The notes beneath the pieces were generated by a model that was not told the DNA's origin, made no database searches, and saw nothing but the letters and a program-made list of their open reading frames with translations. A stretch of DNA of 64,000 bases from Lachancea kluyveri NRRL Y-12651 (taxonomy: Eukaryota > Ascomycota > Saccharomycetes > Saccharomycetales > Saccharomycetaceae). Each line of letters starts with the position of its first letter. The stretch's first letter is position 1. The stretch covers positions 1,156,376-1,220,375 of the forward strand of contig CM000694.1 in NCBI GenBank assembly GCA_000149225.2, written 5' to 3'. The position numbers and the translations under genes were made by a program. Shown here one piece after another: positions 63,917 to 64,000 of the stretch.

Positions 63917-64000
63917 ATGGCGGAGGATTCGTCTTTGGTAGTTGTTGCTGGATTTTTCCAGTACGACAAACCTTTGCACGAATTGCTGCCTAGCCTGAAC
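63917..64000 (+). CDS. Unrecognised protein, N-terminal 28 codons only
   Basis: An ATG at 63917 opens a frame that runs through the window end (begins MAEDSSLVVVAGFFQYDKPL). The overlapping ATG at 63910 closes after 26 codons. The purine-rich upstream region and an orientation expected for YDR173C (ARG82) make a real gene likely, but the 28 residues do not resemble the ARG82 product as I know it, so I assign no function. Confidence 0.45.
   Translation, partial: MAEDSSLVVVAGFFQYDKPLHELLPSLN

Overview
This 64-kb window is nuclear DNA of a budding yeast in the family Saccharomycetaceae. The genes are compact and mostly intronless, use the standard code, and encode proteins that align along their length with Saccharomyces cerevisiae proteins. 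Gene order is the strongest taxonomic clue. Orthologs from S. cerevisiae chromosome IV (YDR198C down to YDR174W, inverted here) and from chromosome XII (YLR240W-YLR246W, then YLR167W-YLR163W) are interleaved into one series. Pairs that are duplicated in S. cerevisiae (UPS2/UPS3, SDH4/SHH4) are single. This is the layout expected of a lineage that branched before the whole-genome duplication (Torulaspora, Zygosaccharomyces, Zygotorulaspora, Lachancea and similar). I cannot fix the genus.

Layout. 1-13 kb: RKM2 (cut by the window edge), CBS2, CAB5, REF2, MSS116, VPS34, CSC1, ARV1. 13-26 kb: NUP42, GPN3, HST4, RVB1, SLY1, CCT6, MAP1, CDD1. 26-39 kb: SND1, ERF2, UPS2, ATC1, RPS31, PLP1, SEC10, CDC1. 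40-46 kb: an accessory Zn2Cys6 regulator gene in a gene-poor stretch, then SAS4. 46-61 kb: SCC2, PUS5, NVJ3, CSN9, SDH4, MAS1, NGG1, RSM24, HMO1. 61-64 kb: an AT-rich gene desert holding a degenerate solo LTR related to the Ty1/Ty2 delta element, then the first 28 codons of an unrecognised gene.

Most genes are conserved housekeeping genes: chromatin and transcription (REF2, HST4, RVB1, SAS4, SCC2, NGG1, HMO1), membrane traffic and lipids (VPS34, SLY1, SEC10, ERF2, UPS2, ARV1, CDC1, SND1, NVJ3), mitochondria (CBS2, MSS116, PUS5, SDH4, MAS1, RSM24), and protein synthesis and folding (RPS31, MAP1, CCT6, PLP1, GPN3, RKM2). There are no operons. Neighbours are convergent, divergent or tandem with short spacers. 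Several starts were moved from GTG or TTG codons to the first supported ATG.

The main discoveries are two short spliceosomal introns, in SLY1 (61 nt) and HMO1 (67 nt). Each has a GTATGY donor, a perfect TACTAAC branch site and a YAG acceptor, and splicing restores an N-terminus that matches the S. cerevisiae protein. Other points of note are an inverted UPS2, the absence of UBC1 from its expected place, and the accessory regulator flanked by long spacers with CGG palindromes. I found no CRISPR array, tRNA, rRNA, centromere or operon-like defence system, and no convincing new multi-gene system.
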